A stretch of DNA of 64,000 nt, taken from contig CAJXVS010000002.1 in NCBI GenBank assembly GCA_913061265.1, positions 1 to 64,000 on the forward strand. Reading direction: 5' to 3'. The notes beneath the pieces are model-generated. The model searched no databases, was not told where the DNA came from, and saw only the letters and a program-made list of their open reading frames with translations. The translations under genes and the position numbers were made by a program. This DNA is from an uncultured Halobacteriovorax sp. Its GTDB lineage: Bacteria; Bdellovibrionota; Bacteriovoracia; Bacteriovoracales; Bacteriovoracaceae. Shown piece by piece: positions 17,063 through 25,847 of this stretch (positions are counted from its first letter, which is position 1; every line of letters starts with the position of its first letter).

Positions 17063-18358
17063 ATGGAAATGGCAGATTGTAGATACATTAGTGATTTTGG
17101 CAGCTTACGGCTTCATAAGTCAGGTTTAAGGCTTGGGGACAAGATCGCCATCAGTCCCTTTAATGGGCCAAAACAAGAGGTGACTCTAACTAGGCTTTCC
17201 TACCGCTTAAGACGAGGAGAGAGTTATAAGTACTCTGGGGAGAAGAGTGAGATTCTTATCCCTTTTGTTTCAAAGCTCTTTACTGAGTATCAGCTTCGTT
17301 TATGTTCAAAAGATTCTGAGACAAGTGTTGATGAATCGGGGAGGTATCTCCTTAAATCAATAGGGATCAATCCCTTTAAATTAAATGGAAACTATACCTT
17401 CGAAGCCTTTCTTGAATACGGAGATATTGTCGAATTGGAGTATTCAAGACTTGAAATCAAAAAGAAACATTCAGCAAAAGAATCATCGGTACTTCCTCTA
17501 AATAAGAAGATTATTGAAAGTGAATTAAGTGTTCTCATAGAGGGAGAGACGGGAACAGGAAAGAGTAGACTCGCTCGAAACCTGCACGACTCAAGCTTAA
17601 AGAATGGGCCCTTTGTACATATCAATATTTCTTCTTACGCCTCCACTCTTATTGAATCGGAATTATTTGGGCATATCAAAGGAGCCTTTACAGGAGCCGT
17701 AAATAATAAGATGGGCGCCTTTGCTGAAGCTAATAGAGGAACCCTCTTTATTGATGAAATCGACTCACTACCTCTAGGGATACAGACCAAGCTCCTTCTT
17801 TTCTTAGACAATAAAAAGATCAGGCCCGTAGGTGCTGAAAGGGATCAGCAGCTCGATGTTCGTTTGATCTTTTCAAGTGGTAAGGAATTGAAGAACCTCG
17901 TAAAAGAAGGAAAGATGCGCTCTGATTTTTATTACCGCCTTATCACCGGGGGACGGATAAAGATGCCCTCATTAAGAAAGAACAAGAAACTAGTGACTCA
18001 GTTATTAAAGGAGTTTGAAATTGATGAAGGACTCTATATCACTCCTCAGCTAAAAGATTTTTATCGATCTCACTCATGGCCTGGGAATATTAGGCAACTC
18101 TTAGGTCATCTTAAACAAAAACAAGTTCTATCCGGTGGCGAGAAAATTGATCATTGCTCTCTTGACGATGAACTATCTTTAAATGTCATTGAAGAAGAAG
18201 TTCTTGAAATGGATTCAGAAGTGAGAAAGCTTGAAGAGGTTAAGAGTTTATATGTCATGAAAATTTACAATAGATTCGGGAATAATATTAAGCGGTCGGC
18301 AAAGCTTTTAGGAGTCTCACCAAATACAGTGAGGAGTGTGGTTCGGTTCTCGAACTAG
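17063..18358 (+). CDS. Sigma-54-dependent transcriptional regulator
   Basis: A 431-residue activator. The N-terminal 140 residues have a beta-rich, FHA-like appearance without receiver motifs. The AAA+ domain has Walker A GETGTGKSRLA near residue 161, the sigma-54 contact loop GAFTGA near residue 208, and Walker B GTLFIDEIDSL. A Fis-type helix-turn-helix (NNIKRSAKLLGVSPNTVRSVVRF) ends the protein. It should open RNAP-sigma54 promoters; signal input is probably phosphothreonine or protein binding rather than Asp phosphorylation. GGAG lies 11 bases before the ATG. Its 3' end overlaps the convergent FliL-like gene by 4 bases. Confidence 0.87.
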   Translation: MEMADCRYISDFGSLRLHKSGLRLGDKIAISPFNGPKQEVTLTRLSYRLRRGESYKYSGEKSEILIPFVSKLFTEYQLRLCSKDSETSVDESGRYLLKSIGINPFKLNGNYTFEAFLEYGDIVELEYSRLEIKKKHSAKESSVLPLNKKIIESELSVLIEGETGTGKSRLARNLHDSSLKNGPFVHINISSYASTLIESELFGHIKGAFTGAVNNKMGAFAEANRGTLFIDEIDSLPLGIQTKLLLFLDNKKIRPVGAERDQQLDVRLIFSSGKELKNLVKEGKMRSDFYYRLITGGRIKMPSLRKNKKLVTQLLKEFEIDEGLYITPQLKDFYRSHSWPGNIRQLLGHLKQKQVLSGGEKIDHCSLDDELSLNVIEEEVLEMDSEVRKLEEVKSLYVMKIYNRFGNNIKRSAKLLGVSPNTVRSVVRFSN

Positions 18359-19200
18359 CCTGTCATGATGCTATGGATATAGATCTCTTGAATGCTGCCT
18401 TCAATCTTTAAGTCATCGAGAAGAACTTGCATTTCTTTTTTAATCTTCTCTTTGATAACCCTCTTTCCATCATCTTGAAGAGGGAAGTCTGGGAGTATTT
18501 GTTCAATTGAAGTATTCAACTTGTCTTTGAGAAGATGACCATTTTCAAAGAAGTATTCTTTAATATAACGATTTGAAGAAACAAAAGTGAAGTCGATAAG
18601 AAGCTTCTTTCCTGATGCAGGAGTTCTTCCCCCAGTGTAAATGGGAATAGAAACATTTCTTACACGAAGTTCTCTTTCTTGCTTTTTATAATACTCAGGG
18701 CGATCTATGTTGGAAGTATCTACTTCAGCTATGATCTCACTGGCGGGTCCTCTCGCTTTTTCACTTATATTTTGAACTTCTTTATAGATAACAATTGATG
18801 AGAGCCCACCAACAGTAGTCATTGAAACCATGGCCAATAAGGTTGTTGGTTTCAAAGCAATATACCAATCTCTTAAGCGGCCAAGTAATGGGCTAAGGAT
18901 GAGCATGAGGGCCATGAATAATTTTTTTAGTTTTAAGTCTTTGCGGTCTATATGCTTGAAGAAGTTAACTATCTTTCCAAGTATTGTTGTTATCTTTAGT
19001 GAAATGGCGTCGTACTTAGACTTGAAGCCTAGGGCCTTCTTTTGAACTGAACTGAGGTCGAGTAGGGGTTTGCCCTTTCTTTTATTGATTGATTTCTTAA
19101 CTGAAGTTGGAGTGATCTTAGAGACGAAGGCTTGAAGAAAGTTTAATAAACTTCCTATGAGCAAATTGAGTTTTTCTTCTAATTTTTCCCAAGCTTTCAA
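18355..19200 (-). CDS. Membrane protein with FliL-like C-terminal domain
   Basis: A 281-residue protein with a long, very basic cytoplasmic N-terminal part (about 110 residues), one transmembrane helix (TTLLAMVSMTTVGGLSSIVIY) and an exported domain of about 140 residues. The last 100 residues resemble FliL: a beta strand pair, then PLQDDGKRVIKEKIKKEMQVLLDD and a final IQEIYIHSIM strand. FliL family proteins sit around the flagellar stator. No flagellar genes are adjacent, so the stator link is inference, and the extended N-terminus is unusual. Confidence 0.5.
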   Translation of the reverse strand: MKAWEKLEEKLNLLIGSLLNFLQAFVSKITPTSVKKSINKRKGKPLLDLSSVQKKALGFKSKYDAISLKITTILGKIVNFFKHIDRKDLKLKKLFMALMLILSPLLGRLRDWYIALKPTTLLAMVSMTTVGGLSSIVIYKEVQNISEKARGPASEIIAEVDTSNIDRPEYYKKQERELRVRNVSIPIYTGGRTPASGKKLLIDFTFVSSNRYIKEYFFENGHLLKDKLNTSIEQILPDFPLQDDGKRVIKEKIKKEMQVLLDDLKIEGSIQEIYIHSIMTG

Positions 19201-19412
19201 AAGACCTCCGGTCCTTGTTACTTATCGGATTCTCTAGGGAAAACCTGATTAATATACTAATAATAGAGGCATTTCCTCGGTTTACTGAGGCTAAAGGGCA
19301 TAAAACTCCATATTTTGCCCATCTAGGGCCTTTTTTCAATGCCCGAGGCTTAAGCACCGATGAGCTAGATGCCTATTGAAATGGGCTATTTAGGAAAAAA
19401 TTGGAGATTTTC

Positions 19413-20069
19413 ATGAAGATACTACTTTTTATATTTTTGCTCGGCTTCTCTGGATGCGCCTCTCTTTTTCAAGAACGGACATTTATTAAGGAGATGGATA
19501 GGCAATCTGATGGAACTTGGGTACCTCACGAAGATTTTCATGTTGTTCCTGGAGACGAGCAAGACGGCTATAGAAGCAGAGAGCAGATCGCAGCTAGAAC
19601 TCCAGATGGAAATAGAGAAAACAGCTTTAATGATAACTTAGAGCGAGAACTTTCAATGAAAGAGAAGCTTCTAACAGTGGAGCAATATGCTGAATACGCT
19701 GAACTTAAACCAGACTTAGAGACTACAAGTGAGAAGATTTATTTCTTAAGCTTAAGTGTTGATGATAGAGATGATTACTTAAGTTCGAGACAAATTGGAA
19801 AATACGCTAGAAGGGTCACCACAAAAAATGTGAGAAGAGGCTATAGAGCGCCAGCTAGTTCTCCCGTTAGAAACTCATTTAGAAGTTCTAGAGATATCCA
19901 TCAAGGCATGGAAAAAGATGATGTCAGAAGTACTTGGGGTAGACCTACTCGCGTTGATGTAGCCGGTCATCCAGGCAATCAAAATGAGCGCTGGACCTTC
20001 TATGAAAACGGAAAGGTTAAGCAGGTTTTCTTTGAAGGCGGAGTTGTTCAGGGTTGGTCTTTAGAGTAA
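19413..20069 (+). CDS. Lipoprotein with BamE/SmpA-like C-terminal domain
   Basis: A 218-residue lipoprotein: MKILLFIFLLGFSGCASLF gives a lipobox FSGC. The middle is charged and low in hydrophobicity. The last 60 residues (IHQGMEKDDVRSTWGRP then NERWTFYENGKVKQVFF) resemble the BamE-like fold found in many small envelope lipoproteins. The ATG at 19413 is preferred to the TTG at 19401 because GGAG at 19403-19406 is 6 bases upstream. The preceding 212 bases (19201-19412) hold several short inverted repeats (for example CATCTAG/CTAGATG at 19320-19326 and 19365-19371) but no gene. Confidence 0.7.
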   Translation: MKILLFIFLLGFSGCASLFQERTFIKEMDRQSDGTWVPHEDFHVVPGDEQDGYRSREQIAARTPDGNRENSFNDNLERELSMKEKLLTVEQYAEYAELKPDLETTSEKIYFLSLSVDDRDDYLSSRQIGKYARRVTTKNVRRGYRAPASSPVRNSFRSSRDIHQGMEKDDVRSTWGRPTRVDVAGHPGNQNERWTFYENGKVKQVFFEGGVVQGWSLE

Positions 20070-20124
20070 TTCAAATTTATCGTAAAATTAGCACCTTTTC
20101 ATAGCGTCAATTTCCTTAAGGACA

Positions 20125-20153
20125 TTGTTTTCTGCTTATTTATCTACTATTCT
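20125..20153 (+). promoter_or_regulatory. Candidate promoter of the accA-yicC-gmk-spoT operon
   Basis: TTGTTT (20125-20130), a 17-base spacer and TATTCT (20148-20153) stand 60 bases upstream of accA in the only non-coding gap before the operon. Confidence 0.45.
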
Positions 20154-20212
20154 CAGCCAAATTTTTAAAAGCGCTATAAAGAGGATGACGCTATTCGTCG
20201 AAGGTGATTACT

Positions 20213-21181
20213 ATGAGTGAGTTACAGGATAACTATACCCTAGAATTTGAAAAGCCCGTGAAGGATCTAGAAGATCAGATTCGCGAACTAGAAAATAAAG
20301 GCCAGATCGATCTCTCTAAAGAAATCAAAGCTCTTCAGAAAAAAGTAAATGTCTTGATCAAAGATATCTACGAGAACTTATCTCCTTGGGAAAAGGTTCA
20401 ACTCTCAAGACATCCAAACCGTCCTCATTCATTAGATTATATAAAAGCTATTGCTCCAGACTTTCATGAAGTGGCGGGAGACCGCCACTTTGCAAACGAT
20501 CCCGCGGTCATCGCAGGCTTTGCTCATATTGGAAAACAAAAAGTGGCCATCGTAGGAATTCAAAAGGGTCGTAAGACTAAAGAGAAGGTTCTTCGTAACT
20601 TTGGTATGCCAAGACCTGAAGGCTATAGAAAGGCCTTAAGGGTTATGCAAATGGCCAGCCGCTTTGGAGTACCTATCATTTCTTTAGTCGACACTCCCGG
20701 TGCTTATCCCGGAATTGGAGCAGAGGAAAGAGGTCAGTCTTCAGCCATTGCTGAGAACTTAGCTGAAATGTTTGATATTAAAAGTCCGATTCTCTCTATT
20801 GTTATTGGAGAAGGCGGATCTGGCGGGGCTCTAGGCATTGCCATTGCTGATAAAGTTTTAATGATGGAATACTCTGTCTACTCTGTGATCTCTCCAGAGT
20901 CTTGCGCTTCAATTCTTTGGGCCGATCCTAAGAAAGCAGAAGTGGCAGCAAACTCTCTGCAAATCGGACCAAGCAAAGCACTGGAGCTTGGCGTGGTTGA
21001 TGGTATAATAGTTGAACCAACAGGCGGAGCTCATAAAGATACTTCTAAGACTTTCGAATTTGTTGCTAAGGCAATAGAGTCGGAGATTAAAAGCTTACTC
21101 AAACTTGACCCTAATGAATTAATGGAAAAAAGATTTGATAAATTTAGACAGATGGGAAATCAAACCATCTTCTCTGAATAA
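20213..21181 (+). CDS. accA: Acetyl-CoA carboxylase carboxyltransferase subunit alpha
   Basis: A 322-residue alpha subunit of carboxyltransferase, which with AccD transfers CO2 from carboxybiotin to acetyl-CoA in fatty acid synthesis. Typical segments are SRHPNRPHSLDYI, FGMPRPEGYRKALR, DTPGAYPGIGAEERGQ and IGEGGSGGALGI (oxyanion glycines). The ATG at 20213 follows AAGGTGA at 20201-20207; the GTG at 20204 lies inside that site. It is the first gene of a tight four-gene operon. Confidence 0.96.
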   Translation: MSELQDNYTLEFEKPVKDLEDQIRELENKGQIDLSKEIKALQKKVNVLIKDIYENLSPWEKVQLSRHPNRPHSLDYIKAIAPDFHEVAGDRHFANDPAVIAGFAHIGKQKVAIVGIQKGRKTKEKVLRNFGMPRPEGYRKALRVMQMASRFGVPIISLVDTPGAYPGIGAEERGQSSAIAENLAEMFDIKSPILSIVIGEGGSGGALGIAIADKVLMMEYSVYSVISPESCASILWADPKKAEVAANSLQIGPSKALELGVVDGIIVEPTGGAHKDTSKTFEFVAKAIESEIKSLLKLDPNELMEKRFDKFRQMGNQTIFSE

Positions 21182-21192
21182 AAGGAATATTT

Positions 21193-22065
21193 GTGATCTA
21201 TTCAATGACAGGATTTGGACGAGGTGAAGGTACGACAGGTGATTATACAGTTACCGTCGAGCTAAAATCAGTTAACCACCGCTTTAAAGACACTCGTTTT
21301 AAGATGTCTTCAATCTTTAATTCTGTTGAAATAGACATGAAGAAAAAAATTGGAGAGAAGTTTGGTCGTGGTAGTTTTGATATCTTTATCAATTATAAAA
21401 GAAGCGAATCAAATTCTAAGTTCTCAGACATAGATAATGCAAAGGTTGATGATTTCTTAAAGATGATGAAGTCCATGACTGATCCTCATGGAGTTGCACT
21501 AAATGTTGATGCCACTTCTTTTTTAAGAAATGAATTCTATAAAGACCAAGACTTGAGTAAAGATAAATCCCTAATGGAAGCTACATGGAAGGCCTTTGAA
21601 GCCGCTGTAGAGAGCTTAGCCGCCAGTAGATCAAGTGAAGGTGAGAAGCTTATAAAGATCTTAAAAGATCATAGAACTACTTATGATAAGCACTATCAAT
21701 ATATTTGTGGAATGGCAGATAGTTTTCAAGCAAGTGTAGAAGAGAAGTTAAAGAAGAGGTTCTCTGAACTCTCTAGTGAACTTAATATTGATGAACCTCG
21801 TTTTATGCAAGAGGTTGTTTACTATCTTGAAAAATTAGATGTTCATGAAGAGATCAATCGAATTCAGGCTCACCTTGAAAAACTAGACTCGATCCTTGAA
21901 AAAGGTGGGGAAGTGGGAAGACAGATTGATTTTCTTATTCAAGAGCTCAATAGAGAAACCAATACAATAGGATCAAAATCAAACCTAAAAGATATTTCTG
22001 ATTCTGTCGTGCAAATGAAAGTTCAGCTTGAAAAAATTAGAGAGCAAGGGTTGAACCTGGAATAA
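21193..22065 (+). CDS. YicC/YloC family endoribonuclease
   Basis: A 290-residue protein with the family opening IYSMTGFGRGEG and VELKSVNHRFKD, and the diagnostic C-terminal half QEVVYYLEKLDVHEEINRIQ followed by FLIQELNRETNTIGSKS. YicC proteins are endoribonucleases that act on small RNAs and other transcripts. The start is GTG at 21193 with AAAGGAA 5-6 bases upstream. It lies 11 bases after accA and one base before gmk. Confidence 0.93.
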   Translation: MIYSMTGFGRGEGTTGDYTVTVELKSVNHRFKDTRFKMSSIFNSVEIDMKKKIGEKFGRGSFDIFINYKRSESNSKFSDIDNAKVDDFLKMMKSMTDPHGVALNVDATSFLRNEFYKDQDLSKDKSLMEATWKAFEAAVESLAASRSSEGEKLIKILKDHRTTYDKHYQYICGMADSFQASVEEKLKKRFSELSSELNIDEPRFMQEVVYYLEKLDVHEEINRIQAHLEKLDSILEKGGEVGRQIDFLIQELNRETNTIGSKSNLKDISDSVVQMKVQLEKIREQGLNLE

Positions 22066-22066
22066 T

Positions 22067-22639
22067 ATGGAAACAAAAGAAGGCAAGATCATCATTATCG
22101 TTGCTCCCTCGGGATCTGGTAAATCAACTCTAATTGAAAAAGTTAAAGAGGATTTTAAGAACCTAGAGTGGTCGGTTAGTTTTACGACGAGACCTCAGCG
22201 AGCGGGTGAAGTGGATGGAGTTGCTTATAATTTTATTCCTAAAGAAGAATTCATCACTCGAAAGGATCAAGATGAATTCTTAGAATGGGCCATGGTTCAT
22301 CAGAACTATTATGGCACTTCAAAGAAATTTGTTGAGAGCAAGTTAGCCGAGGGTATTAATATCCTATTCGACCTTGATGTTCAGGGCGTGGATAGCTTTA
22401 AGGAATATTTTGCTGATAAGGCAAAGGCCATATTCATCGCACCCCCATCAATAGAGGCTTTGAAGGATCGGCTGCTAAGTAGGGGGACAGATAATCTAGA
22501 AGTGATTAATGTTAGGCTCGAAAACGCTCGATTAGAACTACTCAGGAAAGATGATTATGATTACTGTGTCGTCAACGACGATATTGATAGAGCATATGAC
22601 GAGCTTAAGGCCGTTATTAAAGAAATCTTGGAGAGTTAG
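22067..22639 (+). CDS. gmk: Guanylate kinase
   Basis: A 190-residue kinase converting GMP to GDP. P-loop APSGSGKSTL at residues 13-22, the GMP-binding SFTTRPQRAGEVDGVAYNF, and the lid region LLSRGTDNLEVINVRL. Length is normal. It is directly followed, with no spacer, by the TTG start of the (p)ppGpp synthetase gene, so guanine nucleotide supply and alarmone synthesis are translated together. Confidence 0.95.
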   Translation: METKEGKIIIIVAPSGSGKSTLIEKVKEDFKNLEWSVSFTTRPQRAGEVDGVAYNFIPKEEFITRKDQDEFLEWAMVHQNYYGTSKKFVESKLAEGINILFDLDVQGVDSFKEYFADKAKAIFIAPPSIEALKDRLLSRGTDNLEVINVRLENARLELLRKDDYDYCVVNDDIDRAYDELKAVIKEILES

Positions 22640-24820
22640 TTGTATCAGTCTTTAGATTTTTCACATGAAAGAGATCTAAATATCGATGACCTTTGTCGTC
22701 GACTGGAATCCTATTATCCTGATGCAGACTTTACCATGCTTAGAAAAGCATACTCCTTCGCGGAAAAGGCCCACACCGGTCAAAAAAGAAGCTCCGGAGA
22801 AGATTATATAATCCATCCTATTAACGTAGCAGGAACTCTTATTAAGCTTAAGCTTGATATGGATTCAATTGTGGCGGGACTTCTTCATGATGTTGTTGAA
22901 GATTGTGGGATCCTTCCTGAAGAAATTGAAAAAGAGTTCTCAAAAAATATTGCCCAAATTGTTGTAGGGCTTACCAAAATATCAAAAATTAAATTTAAAA
23001 CAAAAGAAGAGTCGCAGGCAGAGAACTTTCGAAAGATGGTTGTGGCCATGGCAAAAGATCTTCGCGTTATCATTGTAAAGCTCGCGGATCGTATGCATAA
23101 TATGAGAACTCTTCAGTATGTTAACGAAGAGAAGCAAAAGAAGATCGCTAAAGAAACCCTCGATATTTATGTTCCTCTAGCTAGTCGTTTGGGTATTAAC
23201 TCCGTTAAGGCTGAACTAGAAGATCTATGTTTAAGGTTCTTGCATCCTGATATCTATTACCGTCTTGCTGAAAAAGTAACGATGAAAAAATCAGAGCGTG
23301 ATACATACATCAAGGATGTTATCGAGCATATTCAAGAGAAGCTCTTAGAGTACTCATTGAAAGCAGATGTGAAAGGTAGGCCGAAGCACTTTTATTCTAT
23401 CTATAAAAAAATGATTGCTAGAGGCGTAGACTTTGAACAAATTCAAGATGTCTTAGCTTTTAGATTAAACGTTAGTAATATCACTGAATGTTATAAGGCT
23501 CTTGGTATTATTCACTCTTCAATGACTCCTATCCCTGGACGATTTAAAGACTATATTGCCATTCCTAAAGTGAATAATTATCAGTCCCTTCATACAACTG
23601 TCATTGGACCTAAAGCGAATCGAATAGAGATTCAAATTAGAACCCATGATATGGATGAAGTTGCAGAGACTGGTGTTGCTGCTCACTGGAAATATAAAGA
23701 AGGGATGGCCAGTGGCGAAGCAAGGCTTGATTGGGTTCAAGAGCTTCTAGAATTTAATCAGAATGTTGAAAACAATAATGAATTTATGGCCGCCATTAAG
23801 AGTGATCTTGATGTTGGTGGAGTTTTTGTCTTTACCCCTACTGGGGACGTAAGAGAACTTCGCTATGGGGCGACTCCTCTTGATTTTGCTTACGCCGTTC
23901 ATACGGAAGTAGGAAATAAATGTGTTGGAGCTAAGATCAATGGAAAGATTGTTCCTCTTAAGTACACCCTAAAATCAGGGGATACAGTAGAGATCATGAC
24001 TTCAAAGACCCAGACACCTTCTAAGGACTGGCTTGCCATTGTTCGCTCTAGTCGGGCGAAGTCTAAGATTAAGCAGCACCTTCTCAAGATTGAGCGTGAT
24101 GAAAATAAAGAACTTGGAAGAGAAGTACTAGAGAAGGCTTTTCGCGTCTTTGGAACTTCCTTAAAGTCAGTTATCAAATCAGGTGAGTTTGCTAAGGCCT
24201 GTGTTGAGTTTAGTGTTTCTAATGAAGATGATATGTACATTCAAGTTGGCTCTGGTCGCTATAGTCCAAAAGATGTGATCCAAGCTATTCCTAGTCTTAA
24301 GAAAGAAGAAGATTCTGATTCTAAGATTGATGAACTAGATACTTATACAAAGAAAGTCACTTCAACAGCGCGTAAGAAATCCAATAAAGATAATGCCGTG
24401 ATTGTTGATGGTATGGATGACTTGATGGTTCGTATGGCCCGTTGTTGTAACCCAATTCCAGGAGATGGCATTGTTGGCTATATAACGAGAGGTAGAGGGA
24501 TTACAGTTCATACCGCGGTTTGTGATCGTATTGATGCTGGAGATATCGGTAGAAATATTGATGTTGACTGGAATACAGAGTTTAGCTTTAAGCATCCTGT
24601 GAATATTCGAGTCATTACTCACGATAAGCCAGGAATCCTCTCGTCGATTTCTAAGAGTATTACTAGCATCGTTAATATTCGTTCTGCCTTGGCTAAATCT
24701 CTTCCTGATAGGAAAGGGTCCTTTATCTTTGAGATCGAAGTTAAAGACTATAGTGAATTATTAAAAGTAACAGGAATGATTGAAGCTCACGAAGAAGTTA
24801 TTTCAGTAACTCGGGTCTAA
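22640..24820 (+). CDS. spoT: Bifunctional (p)ppGpp synthetase/hydrolase (Rel/SpoT)
   Basis: A 726-residue long RSH protein. The hydrolase HD domain shows LLHDVVEDC and ADRMHNMRTL, consistent with an active hydrolase. The synthetase domain shows GRPKHFYSIYKKM and GRFKDYIAIPKVNNYQSLHTTV. TGS (FVFTPTGDVRELRYGATPLDFAYAV), the zinc-finger-type segment with RCCNPIPGD, and a C-terminal ACT domain (DKPGILSSIS) follow. It governs the stringent response. The start is TTG immediately after the gmk stop codon, with GGAGAG overlapping the gmk end. The rpoZ gene, commonly between gmk and spoT, is absent here. The 3' end overlaps the convergent ydcF-like gene by 23 bases. Confidence 0.95.
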   Translation: MYQSLDFSHERDLNIDDLCRRLESYYPDADFTMLRKAYSFAEKAHTGQKRSSGEDYIIHPINVAGTLIKLKLDMDSIVAGLLHDVVEDCGILPEEIEKEFSKNIAQIVVGLTKISKIKFKTKEESQAENFRKMVVAMAKDLRVIIVKLADRMHNMRTLQYVNEEKQKKIAKETLDIYVPLASRLGINSVKAELEDLCLRFLHPDIYYRLAEKVTMKKSERDTYIKDVIEHIQEKLLEYSLKADVKGRPKHFYSIYKKMIARGVDFEQIQDVLAFRLNVSNITECYKALGIIHSSMTPIPGRFKDYIAIPKVNNYQSLHTTVIGPKANRIEIQIRTHDMDEVAETGVAAHWKYKEGMASGEARLDWVQELLEFNQNVENNNEFMAAIKSDLDVGGVFVFTPTGDVRELRYGATPLDFAYAVHTEVGNKCVGAKINGKIVPLKYTLKSGDTVEIMTSKTQTPSKDWLAIVRSSRAKSKIKQHLLKIERDENKELGREVLEKAFRVFGTSLKSVIKSGEFAKACVEFSVSNEDDMYIQVGSGRYSPKDVIQAIPSLKKEEDSDSKIDELDTYTKKVTSTARKKSNKDNAVIVDGMDDLMVRMARCCNPIPGDGIVGYITRGRGITVHTAVCDRIDAGDIGRNIDVDWNTEFSFKHPVNIRVITHDKPGILSSISKSITSIVNIRSALAKSLPDRKGSFIFEIEVKDYSELLKVTGMIEAHEEVISVTRV

Positions 24821-25469
24821 CTCTACTATTTTCTTGAGAATCCCAAAAAACCAAAAATCCATAAGTTCGAAGCAGTTTAAAGACTTCTTTATAAAGAATC
24901 TTTAAGTTCCTCCAATTATCATAAGAAGTCTTAATTCCACTATAGTGAATATCAAAGACTTCGCCAGGTTGTACGATACTGCTCATGATGAGCTTGATAC
25001 GCATAATATGATAGTCATGTGAGACAATAAGAATATTCTTATAAACTTTATTTTCTCGAAGGTAACGAAGAGTTGAGATGCAGTTCTCTAATGTGTTCCT
25101 AGCCAAATAGTCAATTTGAAGCATGTCAGGGTTGATCTTCTCTTCTACGTGAAGAGGAGTCAGTAAGGTATCGACATTATTCTTAGAGTAAACACCAGTG
25201 ATAAAGATATGAGATTGTTTATAGTCTTCAGCTAATTGGAGGGCGTAAGGGATTCTTCCTGTGTCTCCAGTGAAGACAACAATAAGATCGGGAGGTCTAT
25301 TATAAAATCTTTCATGAGCCGCCTTACTTGAGTTTTCAGAAACTAAAATAAAGAGGACAGAGAGGATTGAATAAAGGAGAAAACCAATAGCAAGTATAAA
25401 GGAGATGTTCTTCAGGTAACGCTGTAGCCTGGTTTGTTTTGTCTCGAATATATACTTGCTACTGAACAT
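24798..25469 (-). CDS. YdcF/ElyC/SanA family (DUF218) membrane-anchored protein
   Basis: A 223-residue protein with one N-terminal transmembrane helix (NISFILAIGFLLYSILSVLFILV) and a periplasmic DUF218 domain: DLIVVFTGDTGRIPYAL, HIFITGVYSK, ARNTLENCISTLRYL and NILIVSHDYHIMRIKLI. E. coli ElyC and SanA affect envelope integrity and cell-wall lipid carrier use, but the biochemistry is unsettled. The ATG follows the ridA stop directly, so both are in one operon. Confidence 0.85.
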   Translation of the reverse strand: MFSSKYIFETKQTRLQRYLKNISFILAIGFLLYSILSVLFILVSENSSKAAHERFYNRPPDLIVVFTGDTGRIPYALQLAEDYKQSHIFITGVYSKNNVDTLLTPLHVEEKINPDMLQIDYLARNTLENCISTLRYLRENKVYKNILIVSHDYHIMRIKLIMSSIVQPGEVFDIHYSGIKTSYDNWRNLKILYKEVFKLLRTYGFLVFWDSQENSRVRPELLK

Positions 25470-25847
25470 CTATTTAGCTGCTATTACTTCAATTTCGATA
25501 ACAGCTCCCTTTGGTAAGGCCGGGACTTCTACGCAGCTTCTCGCTGGATAGGGAGCTTCAAAATACTCTTCATAAGCTTTATTAACTAAACCAAAGTTTC
25601 CAAGATCAGTGATAAAGATCGAAGTCTTTATAATATTAGTTCGAGTAATATTTTGTGATTCTAGCAGGCCATCAATGTTCTTTAAGATTCTATCAAGCTG
25701 AGCTTCACAGCCAGTAGCTAGTTCCATAGTGGCAGGATCTAGACCAATCTGACCTGAGAAATAGAAGACGCCGTTATATTCAACGCCTTGAGAATAAGTT
25801 CCAACCGCAGCTGGGGCTTTTTCAGTGCTTATAATCTTCTTTTCCAT
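25470..25847 (-). CDS. RidA family reactive-imine deaminase
   Basis: A 125-residue YjgF/RidA protein. Motifs: EKAPAAVGTYSQGVEYNGVFYFSGQIGLDP, the substrate-binding Arg in PARSCVEV, and ALPKGAVIEIEVIA at the end. Family members hydrolyse reactive enamines/imines from PLP enzymes to 2-oxoacids and ammonia. Its start overlaps the malic enzyme stop as TAATG, and it is followed without a gap by the YdcF-like gene. Confidence 0.94.
   Translation of the reverse strand: MEKKIISTEKAPAAVGTYSQGVEYNGVFYFSGQIGLDPATMELATGCEAQLDRILKNIDGLLESQNITRTNIIKTSIFITDLGNFGLVNKAYEEYFEAPYPARSCVEVPALPKGAVIEIEVIAAK

Noticed and set aside
19201-19412. Possible riboswitch in the leader of the BamE-like lipoprotein gene
   Set aside because: Several short inverted repeats are present, but no conserved blocks of a known riboswitch class could be matched.
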